DNA from: Rhodoferax potami
GTDB taxonomy: Bacteria; Pseudomonadota; Gammaproteobacteria; Burkholderiales; Burkholderiaceae_C
Direction: 5' to 3'
NCBI RefSeq assembly: GCF_032193765.1
Contig: NZ_JAVBIJ010000001.1
Location: forward strand, 620,001 to 684,000
Length of the DNA: 64,000 bases
The position numbers and the translations under genes are program-made. Below the pieces are notes generated by a model. That model was given only the letters and a program-made list of their open reading frames with translations, was not told where the DNA came from and made no database searches. Positions 46,450-55,526 of the stretch are shown one piece after another (positions within the stretch are counted from its first letter, which is position 1; the number at the start of each line of letters is the position of its first letter).

Positions 46450-47481
46450 ATGAAAACATCCACAACCCTCATCCGTCGTGCCGTTCTGGCACTGGCTGGC
46501 GCCGCCGTGTTCAGCGCAGCGCTGCCTGCGCTTGCGCAAGACATCAAGCCCCGCCTGATCCGCTTCGGCTACGGGCTCAACGAGCAAAGCAACCAGGGCC
46601 GCGCTGCCAAGGTGTTTGCCGAGGCGGTCGAAAAAGCCTCGGGCGGCAAAATGAAAGTGCGCGCCATCGGTGCCGCAGCACTCGGCCCCGATACCCAAAT
46701 GCAGCAGTCGTTGATCGGCGGCGCGCAGGAAATGATGGTCGGCTCCACCGCCACCCTGGTCGGCATCACCAAAGAAATGGCACTGTGGGATGCGCCCTTT
46801 TTGATCAGCAACACCAAAGAGGCTGACGCCATGTTGGATGGCCCTGTGGGCGACAAAATCCGCAACAAATTGCAAGACAAAGGCCTGGTCGGGCTGGTGT
46901 ATTGGGAAAACGGTTTCCGCAACCTGACCAATAGCAAGCGCGCGATCAACAAAGTCGAAGACTTGGAGGGCATCAAGCTGCGCGTGATGCAAAACAATGT
47001 GTACCTGAATAGCTTCAAGACCCTGGGCGCGAACGCCGTTCCCATGGCGTTTTCAGAGTTGTTCAGCGCGCTGGAAACCAACACAGTAGACGGCCAGGAG
47101 AACCCCTTCAACACCATTCTGTCGAGCAAGTTTTACGAAGTGCAGAAATATGTCACCGTAACCAACCACGTCTATGCGCCGTGGATTGTGTTGGTGAGCA
47201 AAAAATGGTGGGACCAGCTCTCCAAGGACGAGCAAAAAATCCTGAGCGACGCCGCCAAACTGAGCCGAGACTTTGAGCGCAAAGACACCCGCGAAGAAGC
47301 CGCCAAGGCAGTCGCCGACCTTAAAGCCAAGGGTATGCAGATCAACGAGTTGCCCCCCGCAGAGGCCGCACGCATGCGCGACAAGCTGACCCGGGTGTAC
47401 GCCACCATCGGTGCTGATATCGGCATGGACTTGTGGAACGAAGCCCAGGCCGAGCTGGCCAAAATCCGCGGCAAAAAATAA
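46450..47481 (+). CDS. TRAP transporter substrate-binding protein (DctP type)
   Basis: A 343-residue periplasmic protein with a signal peptide (residues 1-29, cut near ALAQD). Family segments are IRFGYGLNEQSNQGRAAKVFAEAVEKASGGKMKVR, WENGFRNLTNSKRAI, DLEGIKLRVMQN and the QENPFNTI block. It belongs to the group binding sugar acids or C4-acids. It lies 49 bases after the large permease with GGAGA upstream. Convergent with the FtsX-like gene. Confidence 0.95.
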   Translation: MKTSTTLIRRAVLALAGAAVFSAALPALAQDIKPRLIRFGYGLNEQSNQGRAAKVFAEAVEKASGGKMKVRAIGAAALGPDTQMQQSLIGGAQEMMVGSTATLVGITKEMALWDAPFLISNTKEADAMLDGPVGDKIRNKLQDKGLVGLVYWENGFRNLTNSKRAINKVEDLEGIKLRVMQNNVYLNSFKTLGANAVPMAFSELFSALETNTVDGQENPFNTILSSKFYEVQKYVTVTNHVYAPWIVLVSKKWWDQLSKDEQKILSDAAKLSRDFERKDTREEAAKAVADLKAKGMQINELPPAEAARMRDKLTRVYATIGADIGMDLWNEAQAELAKIRGKK

Positions 47482-47534
47482 GCACTGCGGCGATATTGGG
47501 GCCGCTGGAGGGACGCGCTTGCAAAGGCCCTGAC

Positions 47535-50198
47535 TTACCAGTCCTCTTTGACGGCCATCACGGCATCCCGCCCCGCCGCCGCCCGCCCGGCCAGCCAGGC
47601 GGTGGCGGTGCCGGCCAGCACGACGGCCCCAGCCAGGGCCGCCAGCCGCGCCCAAGGCAGGGCCAGCTCCATGGTCCAGTGAAAGCTCTGCGGGTTGACC
47701 ACGTGCACCAACACTACCGCGACTGCCAGGCCCAGCGTCACCCCCGCCAGCGCTCCCATGCTGGTCCAGGCGGCGCCCTCCAAGGCCACCACCCGCAATA
47801 TTTGCTGCCGTGTCAGCCCCAGGTGCACCAGCAGCCCGAACTCCTTGCGCCGCGCCAGCACCTGCGCACTGAAGCTGGCAGCCACCCCGAACAAACCGAT
47901 GCCGATGGCCACGGCCTGCAGCCAATAAGTCACCGCAAAACTGCGGTCAAAAATCTTCAAACTGATGGTCCGTATCTCGCGGGCGGAGCTGAACTCCAGC
48001 AATTCACCGGCCTCGCCAGCCGGCGTGCCGGCCAGCTGGTCGGCCAGCGCACGCATGCGGGCCTGCAGTGCGCCGGCATCGGTGCCATCGTCGAGCCAGA
48101 ACGCCATGTCGTTGACCCGTGTGTCTTGGCTCAGGCGGGCAAAGTCTGCCTGATCGAGGGTGATCGCCCCGGTTTGGCGGGCATAGTCCCGCCAAATGCC
48201 TGCTACAAAAAAAGGAGCTACTCCCGCAGTTTCTGCTTGGGCTACAGCCTTACTTGATACGAAGGCGGGCTGCAGGACCGGAAACGGTTGCCCCAACTGC
48301 GCGCCATACAGGTCCACCATGGCCTCACTCACATAGATCGCAATGTGACCGGCCGGCACTGCACGCACATCGCCCACCAGCGGCAGATTCAGGTTGCCGC
48401 TTTGCGGGTCCCGCAAAGGGCGCGAGATCAGGGCGACAGGTGGCTGTGTGGCACTGAGCGACACGTTTAGCGTGCGTTGGGTGGTGGCGCGGGCCACGCC
48501 GGGCAGGGCGGTGGCTTGTGCCACAAAGGCCGGGTCCAGAAAAGCGGTTTCTGTGGCGCTGCCGCTGCCGGCGGTGCGCACGTATAGGTCGGCGGGCAGT
48601 ACCTGGTCCAGCCAATCCGTCACCGAGCCGCGAAAGCTCGCCACCATCACCGTGAGCGCCACCGCCAGGCTCAGCGCGGCGACCACGCCACTCACGGCGA
48701 CCGCTGCACTCTCCCGCACCCGCCGGGCGCGCTCGACCGCCAGCAAGGGCAGCAAGTGGCGCGCAAACAGGGGCGCGATGCGGTCCAGCACCAAGCCCAC
48801 GGCGGCCGGCAGGCTCAAGATGCCGCCCAGCAGCAGGGCTGCCACACTCAGGTAAGCGGCCAGCGGCATGTCCCACACCGGAGGCAGCAGCGCCAATACG
48901 CCGCCTGCGCCCATGAGGGCCAGGCCCCAGCGGGTGGCGTGGCTACGGGTGTGCGCATGGCCCAGGCCCTTAAGGGTTTGGGCGGGGGGGAGTTGTTGGG
49001 CCAACCGGGCCGGGCCCCAAGCCCCCAGGAGTGCCGCAGCGGTACAGAGGGCGCCAAAAATCACCGCGGCCACCGGGCTCCACTGCAGCGCAGGTGCTGC
49101 ACCGCTGAAGTAACCGCCACCCAGGTCGCCCCCCAGCAGCCGCAAGGCCAAAGCCGCCAAGCCAGTGCCCAGTGCCAGACCCAAGGCGCTACCCAATATT
49201 CCCATTGCGGCAGCCTCCAGCACCACCAAGCGCAGCCGCTGTGCGCCCGTGAGGCCCAGCACCGCCAGCAGGGCAAATTGCTGTGAGCGCCGGCTCACGC
49301 TGAGAGCCAACACCGAATAGACCAAAAAGCCACCGGTGAACAGCGCCACCAGGGCCAGCACCGTCAGGTTCACCCGGTAGGCGCGCGACAGGTTGCTGAT
49401 GCGGCTCACCGCGTCGCCTGGCTCGCGCAGGCTCAGGCCCTGCGGCCAATCTGCAGCGCTTTGCAGGCGCTGTTGCACCGCCTGGCGGTTGGCTCCGGCG
49501 CGCAGCCTCAGGTCGAGGCGGCTGATGCGCTCACCCACCCCAAACAAGTCTTGCACCGCGGCAATGTCCATCACCGCCAAGGGGCCGCCCCCGGCAGCCA
49601 CACTGCCGGCCACCCGCACGGTGCGTAGTTGCAGGCCCACTTGCAAGCGCAATGTGTTGCCCTGCAACTGTTGGCGTGCCATTGGGTTCAAAAACACGGT
49701 GTCGGGCGCAAAAAAAGCGAGCCGATCCGGGGCAGCGCCGTCCGCATTGGTTGTGTCGTCACTTGGCAGTGGCGTCAGTGGCCGGGGCAGCAAATCCGGG
49801 GCCACCGCTGCCACTTGCAGGGTGTCGATGCCCACCACCCGCAGCAACACCCGTTTACCGCCGGCATCGGCGGGCAGGGCGTAGGTGCTGAGCTCCAGGA
49901 CCGGGGAGGCCAGCGCAATATCCGGGTCCTGTTGTAAGCGGCCCCACAGATCCAGCGGCACACCTTGCTGGGGGTTGGCCGGGCGCAGCTCCAGGTCGGG
50001 CTGCCCGCCCACTGAGCGCACCGCTTGCGAGAACTCATCCAGCGCGGAGGCATTGATCAGGTGCACCGAAAACGCCAGCGCCACCCCCAGCATCACCGAC
50101 ATCACCGCCGCTGCATTGCGCCACGGGTGGTGGCGCAGCTCTTGCCACGAGAAAGTGCGAAGCAAGGGCCAAAGTGGGGTCCGGTGGGTCAGTTGCAT
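47535..50198 (-). CDS. Large FtsX-like ABC permease (two FtsX domains)
   Basis: An 887-residue inner-membrane protein. An N-terminal membrane segment (MLGVALAFSVHLINASALDEF) and a MacB-like periplasmic domain are followed by FtsX segments near 280-400, further helices to about 500, a second periplasmic region, and a final FtsX domain near 770-875. This is the architecture of lipoprotein or lysophospholipid ABC permeases such as YbbP. No ATPase gene is adjacent; a LolD-like ATPase lies 5 kb upstream on the same strand (55527-56183). A repeat copy (48201-48257) is translated in-frame at about residues 648-666. Divergent from the TPP riboswitch. Confidence 0.85.
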   Translation of the reverse strand: MQLTHRTPLWPLLRTFSWQELRHHPWRNAAAVMSVMLGVALAFSVHLINASALDEFSQAVRSVGGQPDLELRPANPQQGVPLDLWGRLQQDPDIALASPVLELSTYALPADAGGKRVLLRVVGIDTLQVAAVAPDLLPRPLTPLPSDDTTNADGAAPDRLAFFAPDTVFLNPMARQQLQGNTLRLQVGLQLRTVRVAGSVAAGGGPLAVMDIAAVQDLFGVGERISRLDLRLRAGANRQAVQQRLQSAADWPQGLSLREPGDAVSRISNLSRAYRVNLTVLALVALFTGGFLVYSVLALSVSRRSQQFALLAVLGLTGAQRLRLVVLEAAAMGILGSALGLALGTGLAALALRLLGGDLGGGYFSGAAPALQWSPVAAVIFGALCTAAALLGAWGPARLAQQLPPAQTLKGLGHAHTRSHATRWGLALMGAGGVLALLPPVWDMPLAAYLSVAALLLGGILSLPAAVGLVLDRIAPLFARHLLPLLAVERARRVRESAAVAVSGVVAALSLAVALTVMVASFRGSVTDWLDQVLPADLYVRTAGSGSATETAFLDPAFVAQATALPGVARATTQRTLNVSLSATQPPVALISRPLRDPQSGNLNLPLVGDVRAVPAGHIAIYVSEAMVDLYGAQLGQPFPVLQPAFVSSKAVAQAETAGVAPFFVAGIWRDYARQTGAITLDQADFARLSQDTRVNDMAFWLDDGTDAGALQARMRALADQLAGTPAGEAGELLEFSSAREIRTISLKIFDRSFAVTYWLQAVAIGIGLFGVAASFSAQVLARRKEFGLLVHLGLTRQQILRVVALEGAAWTSMGALAGVTLGLAVAVVLVHVVNPQSFHWTMELALPWARLAALAGAVVLAGTATAWLAGRAAAGRDAVMAVKEDW
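48201..48257 (+). repeat. Interspersed 57-bp repeat, copy I (inside ftsX-like gene)
   Basis: Reads TGCTACAAAAAAAGGAGC, then CCCGCA, then TTGGGCTACAGCCTTACTT. Antisense to the gene and translated without a stop as about SSKAVAQAETAGVAPFFVAG, in the second periplasmic region. Less GC-rich than the surrounding gene. Confidence 0.7.
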
Positions 50199-50256
50199 AG
50201 GGCGATTGTGCGTCTGTGCCTCGCGGTTCGCCGGCGCGCCCTACAATCACGGCTTC

Positions 50257-50333
50257 CACCGGGGGTGTCCTTCACAGGACTGAGAAATACCCCATGTACC
50301 TGATCTGGGTTATGCCAGCGTAGGAAGCGTGCG
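50257..50333 (+). promoter_or_regulatory. TPP riboswitch (THI box)
   Basis: The conserved core is visible in order: GGGGTGTCC, then GGACTGAGAAATACCCC, then ACCTGATCTGGGTTATGCCAGCGTAGGAA. These match the pyrimidine-sensing and pyrophosphate-sensing arms of TPP aptamers. It lies about 75 nt upstream of thiB, and TACAAT at 50242-50247 is a possible -10. The variable arm is very short. No clear terminator hairpin follows, so translational control is more likely. Confidence 0.94.
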
Positions 50334-50406
50334 AAGCCTGATCCCCCTTTGCGGGTGCCGGTTTTTGAATGCGACCCCCGCCGGCGCATTGAAAAGAGAG
50401 CACACC

Positions 50407-51438
50407 ATGCCACACGGGATTTTTTCGTTTCTGAAGACTACTTTGGGCGCCGCATTGCTGACGGCGGGCCTCACTGCCGCCAACGCCGCTGACCTGCGGG
50501 TTCTGACCCACAGCTCCTTCACCGTGCCCAAGCCTTTGCTGGCCCAGTTTGAAAAAGACAACGGCGTCAAGCTGCGCATCACCAAAGGCGGCGACGCCGG
50601 TGAAATGCTCAACAAGCTGATCCTGACCAAGGCCAACCCGATTGCTGATGTGGTCTACGGCATTGACAATGCGTTTGCCCCCAAGGCCCTGGCTGCCGGC
50701 GTGCTGGACACCAGCACAGCTGCCGCCGCCGGGCGCAAACCCGCCGCCGAGTTGCCGGCCCCGCTGGTGCCTGTGGACTACGGTTACGTGACCCTGAACT
50801 ACGACAAAGCCTGGTTCGCCAAAAACGGCGTGGCCGTGCCCAAAACGTTGGATGACCTGACCCAACCCGCCTACGCCAAATTGTTGGTGGTGCAAAACCC
50901 GGCCACCAGCAGCCCCGGCTATGCATTTTTGCTCTCCACCATCGGCGCCATGGGCGAGGACAAAGCGTTTGATTTCTGGGCCAAGTTGCGCGCTAACGGC
51001 CTGAAAGTGGCCAAGGGCTGGACCGAGGCTTACTACACCGAGTTCAGCCAGAATGGTGGCAAACACCCCATCGTGGTGAGCTACGCCACCAGCCCGGCGG
51101 CTGAAGTGTTCTACAGCAAGACCAAGTTGAGCGAGCCGCCGACAGCCTCCCTGAGCTTGCCGGGCGCTGTGTTCCGCCAAGTGGAGGGTGTTGCCTTGGT
51201 CAAGGGCGGCAAACAGCGCGCTGCGGCCGAAAAGTTTGTCGAGTTCATGCGGTCCCCCGCCGTACAGACCGCGATGCAGACCGACATGTGGATGTACCCC
51301 GCCGAAGCCGGTGTCGCCAAGGCCGACGCCTTCCGCTTCGCGCCTGAGCCCACCGCGTTCAACGCACCATCTGACGCTGATATTGCCGCCAAGGGCAGCG
51401 ACTGGGTCGCCCGCTGGACCAAGGTGGTGTTGAAGTAA
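50407..51438 (+). CDS. thiB: Thiamine ABC transporter substrate-binding protein
   Basis: A 343-residue periplasmic protein with a signal peptide (residues 1-27, cut after NAA). The ThiB/TbpA core opens LRVLTHSSFTVPKPLLAQFEKDNG and includes ADVVYGIDNAFAPKALAAG and VPVDYGYVTLNYDKAWF. ATG 50407 was chosen because it starts the signal peptide. The TPP riboswitch upstream supports thiamine or thiamine phosphates over iron as substrate. First gene of thiBPQ. Confidence 0.94.
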   Translation: MPHGIFSFLKTTLGAALLTAGLTAANAADLRVLTHSSFTVPKPLLAQFEKDNGVKLRITKGGDAGEMLNKLILTKANPIADVVYGIDNAFAPKALAAGVLDTSTAAAAGRKPAAELPAPLVPVDYGYVTLNYDKAWFAKNGVAVPKTLDDLTQPAYAKLLVVQNPATSSPGYAFLLSTIGAMGEDKAFDFWAKLRANGLKVAKGWTEAYYTEFSQNGGKHPIVVSYATSPAAEVFYSKTKLSEPPTASLSLPGAVFRQVEGVALVKGGKQRAAAEKFVEFMRSPAVQTAMQTDMWMYPAEAGVAKADAFRFAPEPTAFNAPSDADIAAKGSDWVARWTKVVLK

Positions 51439-51454
51439 GCCTGCAGCGTCCGCT

Positions 51455-53038
51455 GTGGCGTTTGAGACTCCGCGCCTGAAACAGCCCCGCCCCTGGGCGT
51501 GGCACCGTTGGGCGCTGGCTGCGGTGCCGCTGCTGTTTTTGGCGGTCGTGCTGGTAGCACCCGCCGTGCGCCTGATGCTGGAGGGCGGCAGCGCCGACCT
51601 GTGGGCCCCGTGGCAAGACTCGTATCTGCGCGGGCGGCTGTTGTGGTCGCTGGCGCAAGCGGCGATGACCTGCGGCCTGGTGTTGCTGATTGGCCTGCCC
51701 ATGGGTTGGGTACTGGCGCGACTGGATTTCCCCGGGCGCGGCTTGTTGTTGCGCGGGTTGATGATGCCCTTTGTGGTTCCTACCCTGGTTGCGGCCATGG
51801 GTGTGTTGGCCTTGATGGGGCCGCGTGGTTTGCTGGCGCAGTGGGGCGGGCCGGACTTGCAGGGAACGCCGTGGCTGCTGCTATTTGGCAATTTGTTTTT
51901 TAACCTCTGTGTGCTGGTGCGCGCTGCGGTGGATGCGCTCTCGCAGGTAAGCGCCGCCCGGGTGGCTGCAGCCCGCAGCTTGGGGGCTACGCCATGGCGC
52001 GCCTTCTGGCGCGTGGAGTGGCCGGCGATTGCACCCTGGTTGGCCTCGGCCTTGTGCCTGGTGTTCTTGTATTGCTTTTCAGGTTTCGGACTGGCGCTGG
52101 TCTTGGGCGGGCAGGCCTACGCCACGGCGGAGGTCGAGATTTACACCCTGGTGGCCCATGAACTGCAACTGGGGCAGGCCAGTGTGTTGTCGGTCTGGAT
52201 GTTGTTGCTGACAGGCGCGGTTGCCCTGGGTTACGCCGCGGTAGAGCGCCGTTTGGCTACCCCTGCCCGGGCGGATGGGGTATCGCGCCGGCCCGCCCGG
52301 GGCGTTGCGCAGTGGAGTGCGGTCATGGTCACTGTCAGTGTTTGGATGCTTGTTTGTGCTGCACCCCTTATAGCCATTGCGCACGGCGCTATGTTTTCAG
52401 GAGCGGATGCATGGGGTGTGCTGCGGGAGGACGACACCTTGCTGGCCCTCTACAACACGGTGCAGTTCTCGCTGTTGGCACTGGTGCTGGCGACTGTGCT
52501 GGGTGTTGCCCACGCCTTGGCGGCCCGCCGGGTGCTGTGGCTGCGCACTTTGGTGTTTTTGCCGTTTATTGTGTCACCGGCCATGGTGGCGTTTGGCCTG
52601 TTGTTGTTGTACCCCGAGGCCAGCGGCAGTTTCGGCGTGTTGGTGGCGGCCTATGCCTTGCTGGCGTATCCCTTCGTGGCCAAAAGTGTGGCCTCGCGCT
52701 TGGATAGCTTGCCCGCCCACTATATGGAGGCCGCCCGCAGCCTGGGCGCCAGCCCGTGGCGCTGTTTCTGGCGGGTCACGCTGCCCTTGTTGGCACCGGC
52801 TTTGCGCCGGGGCATGGCCTTTGCGGCTGCCACCGCCGTGGGCGAGTTTGCAGTGAGCTTGTTTTTGTCGCGCCCCGAGTGGGCCACACTCACCACCTTG
52901 ATTTATCAGCACCTCGGCAAGCCCGGTGCGGTGAACCTGGGTGCTGCGCAGGTGCTCGCCTGTGTGCTCATGGGGCTGGCACTGCTGGCGTTTGTGTTGA
53001 TTGAATGGCCCGATAAGGAAGGTGACGCGCGTGCTTGA
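51455..53038 (+). CDS. thiP: Thiamine ABC transporter permease
   Basis: A 527-residue fused permease with about twelve hydrophobic segments in two homologous halves. Each has an EAA-type motif: AARSLGATPWRAFWRVEWPAI (first half) and EAARSLGASPWRCFWRVTLPLL (second half). The GTG start at 51455 lies 16 bases after thiB. The stop overlaps thiQ by 8 bases. Confidence 0.93.
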   Translation: MAFETPRLKQPRPWAWHRWALAAVPLLFLAVVLVAPAVRLMLEGGSADLWAPWQDSYLRGRLLWSLAQAAMTCGLVLLIGLPMGWVLARLDFPGRGLLLRGLMMPFVVPTLVAAMGVLALMGPRGLLAQWGGPDLQGTPWLLLFGNLFFNLCVLVRAAVDALSQVSAARVAAARSLGATPWRAFWRVEWPAIAPWLASALCLVFLYCFSGFGLALVLGGQAYATAEVEIYTLVAHELQLGQASVLSVWMLLLTGAVALGYAAVERRLATPARADGVSRRPARGVAQWSAVMVTVSVWMLVCAAPLIAIAHGAMFSGADAWGVLREDDTLLALYNTVQFSLLALVLATVLGVAHALAARRVLWLRTLVFLPFIVSPAMVAFGLLLLYPEASGSFGVLVAAYALLAYPFVAKSVASRLDSLPAHYMEAARSLGASPWRCFWRVTLPLLAPALRRGMAFAAATAVGEFAVSLFLSRPEWATLTTLIYQHLGKPGAVNLGAAQVLACVLMGLALLAFVLIEWPDKEGDARA

Positions 53039-53690
53039 GTTGCAATCGATCGTGAAGGAGTGGCAGCCCCCTCAAGGAGTGGCCCGGCCTTTGCTGCGCG
53101 GGGTTTCTGTCAGCGTGGCTGCGGGCGAGACGGTCGCCTTGCTCGGCTCCAGCGGCAGTGGCAAGAGCACCCTGCTGCGGATTGCGGCGGGCCTGGAGGC
53201 GGCGGATGTCGGCAGCGTCCGCATGGACGGCCAAGACATCACCGCGCTGCCACCGGAGCGCCGGGGCTTTGCCCTGATGTTCCAGGACTTTGCGCTGTTC
53301 CCCCACCTGAATGTGCAAGACAACGTGGCCTTCGGCCTGGTGGAGCAGCGGGTGCCCCGCAAAGCGGCCCGGGACCAGGCGGTGGCGATGTTGGCTAGGT
53401 TCGGTTTGTCGGCATACACCCATTCCAAGGTCTGGCAACTCTCGGGCGGGGAGCAGCAGCGGGTGGCGCTGGCCCGGGCCTTGATCACGCGGCCGCGTGC
53501 CTTGTTGCTCGATGAGCCTTTTTCCGCTTTGGACGCCGACCTGCGCCTGCAATTGCGCGCCGAATTCAAGGCCCATATTGCCGAGCACCGCATGGCCACG
53601 CTTTGGGTGACCCACGATGAAGCCGAGGCCCGTGCGATGGCGGTGCGGGGTTACCGGCTGCAAGATGGTGTTTTTTGCCCGATTTGGTGA
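53031..53690 (+). CDS. thiQ: Thiamine ABC transporter ATP-binding protein
   Basis: A 219-residue ATPase. Walker A GSSGSGKST, Q-loop LMFQDFALFPHL, signature QLSGGEQQR, Walker B ALLLDEPFSALD, switch His in WVTHDEAEA. GTG 53031 was preferred because AGGAAGG precedes it, and the frame start at 53001 lies deep inside thiP. Short C-terminus, as usual for ThiQ. Last gene of the riboswitch-controlled operon. Confidence 0.93.
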   Translation: MLELQSIVKEWQPPQGVARPLLRGVSVSVAAGETVALLGSSGSGKSTLLRIAAGLEAADVGSVRMDGQDITALPPERRGFALMFQDFALFPHLNVQDNVAFGLVEQRVPRKAARDQAVAMLARFGLSAYTHSKVWQLSGGEQQRVALARALITRPRALLLDEPFSALDADLRLQLRAEFKAHIAEHRMATLWVTHDEAEARAMAVRGYRLQDGVFCPIW

Positions 53691-53777
53691 AAAAAGTCCG
53701 GGCAACAGTCCATTCGGCTCATCGAAAAAATAGCGTAGAGCCGGTATCCTCGCGTCATATTTGAAAAGGTCCTTACC

Positions 53778-54530
53778 ATGTTCACTCCCTACCTGAAGCG
53801 TGTCGCGGTAGTTACCGGTCTTGCCGTGGCTGCTTTGTCAGCGCAAGCAACCGTGTCGCCAGCGAATACGTTCAACACCATTTACGGCGCCAATTTCACC
53901 AATTTGAGCAGCAGCTACAGCACCACTTTCTTGGGTGGCACAGTGGCCAGCTTTGCGGCTAAAAACGACGGCGCAAACGCGCGTTTCAGCTTCAAACCGG
54001 GACAAGACGGCTTCTTGGGCGTCGGGGTGTCTCCGAGCCACGGAAACGGCCGTACCCCTGGCGAAATCGATATTGGTGAAACCATTACCGGTTCTTTCTC
54101 CCGCGGTGTGCTGGTCAAAAACTTCAGTGTTGGCCTGTTGTTTAACGGCCCCGAATATCACGATGTGCAAGAGAAAGCCATTGTCTCGGTCTTGTATGCC
54201 GATCACACCACCGCCAATTTCAGCTTGATTGCCACCGGCAACACCGTGGCACTGTGGAATGGCTCCAGCACGCAAGTGACCAATTTGAGCCCGGCTACTC
54301 TGAATAAAGGTGGCGCTTGGTCGGTGGCCAATCCGTTTGGCAACAAGCTGGTAAGTCAGGTGACATTCGGCGCAGCACTGGGTGCCCGCGGCGACGGCAA
54401 GGGTACTAACCAGTCGGACTACACTCTCTTGAGCATCACCGCTGCGGTTCCCGAGCCGGAAACCTATGCGATGTTGCTGGCCGGTTTGCTCGCGATTGGC
54501 GCAGCAGCGCGTCGCAAGAAATCCTCCTGA
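53778..54530 (+). CDS. PEP-CTERM sorting-domain secreted protein
   Basis: A 250-residue exported protein of unknown function. Signal peptide at residues 1-24 (cut after AQA). The Ser/Thr/Asn/Gly-rich body is poor in cysteine. The C-terminus is a textbook PEP-CTERM signal: VPEPETYAMLLAGLLAIG, a hydrophobic helix, then RRKKSS. Such proteins are processed by exosortase and often act in the extracellular matrix; no exosortase gene lies in this window. A strong terminator follows. A single-gene transcript. Confidence 0.9.
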   Translation: MFTPYLKRVAVVTGLAVAALSAQATVSPANTFNTIYGANFTNLSSSYSTTFLGGTVASFAAKNDGANARFSFKPGQDGFLGVGVSPSHGNGRTPGEIDIGETITGSFSRGVLVKNFSVGLLFNGPEYHDVQEKAIVSVLYADHTTANFSLIATGNTVALWNGSSTQVTNLSPATLNKGGAWSVANPFGNKLVSQVTFGAALGARGDGKGTNQSDYTLLSITAAVPEPETYAMLLAGLLAIGAAARRKKSS

Positions 54531-54545
54531 TTCGCTTCGGCCAAC

Positions 54546-54576
54546 AAAAAACCACCGCTTGCGGTGGTTTTTTTTG
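54546..54576 (+). terminator. Rho-independent terminator after PEP-CTERM gene
   Basis: AACCACCGC pairs with GCGGTGGTT across a TT loop, followed by a run of T. It begins about 16 bases past the stop. An A-run on the upstream side makes it potentially bidirectional, serving the convergent gene at 54632 as well. Confidence 0.93.
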
Positions 54577-54631
54577 GTCTGTACTTGGGGAAGCCGTGGG
54601 GTGCTGACCCTAGCGGTCCCTTCTTTGACGA

Positions 54632-55489
54632 TTAACGGACCAGGGGCATCACACTGCCTTTGAGTACGAACGGGGGATAAATTGCGCTGAACTTTTTGTA
54701 CAGGTAATCGCTGCGGGTTTCCCGCTGAATGGCGGTCCTCAGGTATTTCAAGGTTCCAGCCGGCATTGAGGTGCGGGAGAGGTAGATGCCGCTTTCCCCC
54801 CAGGGCATATCGTCCATGGGCTCGACGCGCATCGTGTCGAGCATGTCTTTCATGCGCTCGTCATCCATCAGCGCGCCATACATGGTGATCGGGGCCATGA
54901 GGGTGACGTCGTTCGGATTACTGCGGAGCCAACGGGCCACCCCTATCGGGTCCGGCTCCAGCACCAGCCGGCCTTCTGCCTGCATAGCGTCGAGCAATCC
55001 CGAATAGTGGGGGCCAAAGTTAAACCCCCGCACGGCCACTAATTTGACGTTGCTTTGCTTGAGCAATTCAGGGCTGTTGGTGAACGCCTTTCTTTCCGCG
55101 CTGCCGAAAGAAATGATAGTGGCGCGGTTGCGCACCATGGGGATGAAGATACCGGCGGCATCGCGCTCCGGCGACTGTGTGACAGCGAGCATCACATCCG
55201 CTTGGCCCACCTCAAACAAGCGCTCCTGTCGGGCCCGTGGTACGGGGCTGAATACAAAAGTGCATTTGCTTTTGCTGGAAATCGCGTCGAGCAGGTCTTT
55301 GTAAATTCCCCCGACCTTTTCGCCGTTGACCGTCAGGCTCTGCCCGGTCGGGGACACGGGGACTTGCAGCTTGCGCTCGCATGCGGCCAAGGCCACGGTG
55401 CTTGCCATGAAGCCGAGGGCAACCATCAGCGAGCTACGAATCCTGGGGGTGGGCAAGTTCACAGAGGTGCGTCTGGCGACGTAGGGCAA
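54632..55489 (-). CDS. Periplasmic solute-binding domain protein (SBP_bac_3-like)
   Basis: A 285-residue protein with an N-terminal membrane or signal segment (SSLMVALGFMASTVALAAC) ending in a possible lipobox LAAC. The body resembles amino-acid-type binding proteins (GEKVGGIYKDLLDAISSKSKCTFVFSPVPRARQERLFEVGQADVMLAV). No transporter permease is adjacent. Orphan proteins of this type are frequent in Comamonadaceae; the ligand is unknown. The stop lies 37 bases before the convergent terminator. Confidence 0.78.
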   Translation of the reverse strand: MPYVARRTSVNLPTPRIRSSLMVALGFMASTVALAACERKLQVPVSPTGQSLTVNGEKVGGIYKDLLDAISSKSKCTFVFSPVPRARQERLFEVGQADVMLAVTQSPERDAAGIFIPMVRNRATIISFGSAERKAFTNSPELLKQSNVKLVAVRGFNFGPHYSGLLDAMQAEGRLVLEPDPIGVARWLRSNPNDVTLMAPITMYGALMDDERMKDMLDTMRVEPMDDMPWGESGIYLSRTSMPAGTLKYLRTAIQRETRSDYLYKKFSAIYPPFVLKGSVMPLVR

Positions 55490-55526
55490 TTTGTAACAAA
55501 CAGTTTAGCGCAGGCGCTCAGGTTTG

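Noticed and set aside
52365..52420. Possible repeat copy inside thiP (GCTATGTTTTCAGGAGC)
   Set aside because: The first block resembles the family but the GCGCA and GGCGC blocks are missing or out of place; it may be ordinary coding sequence.
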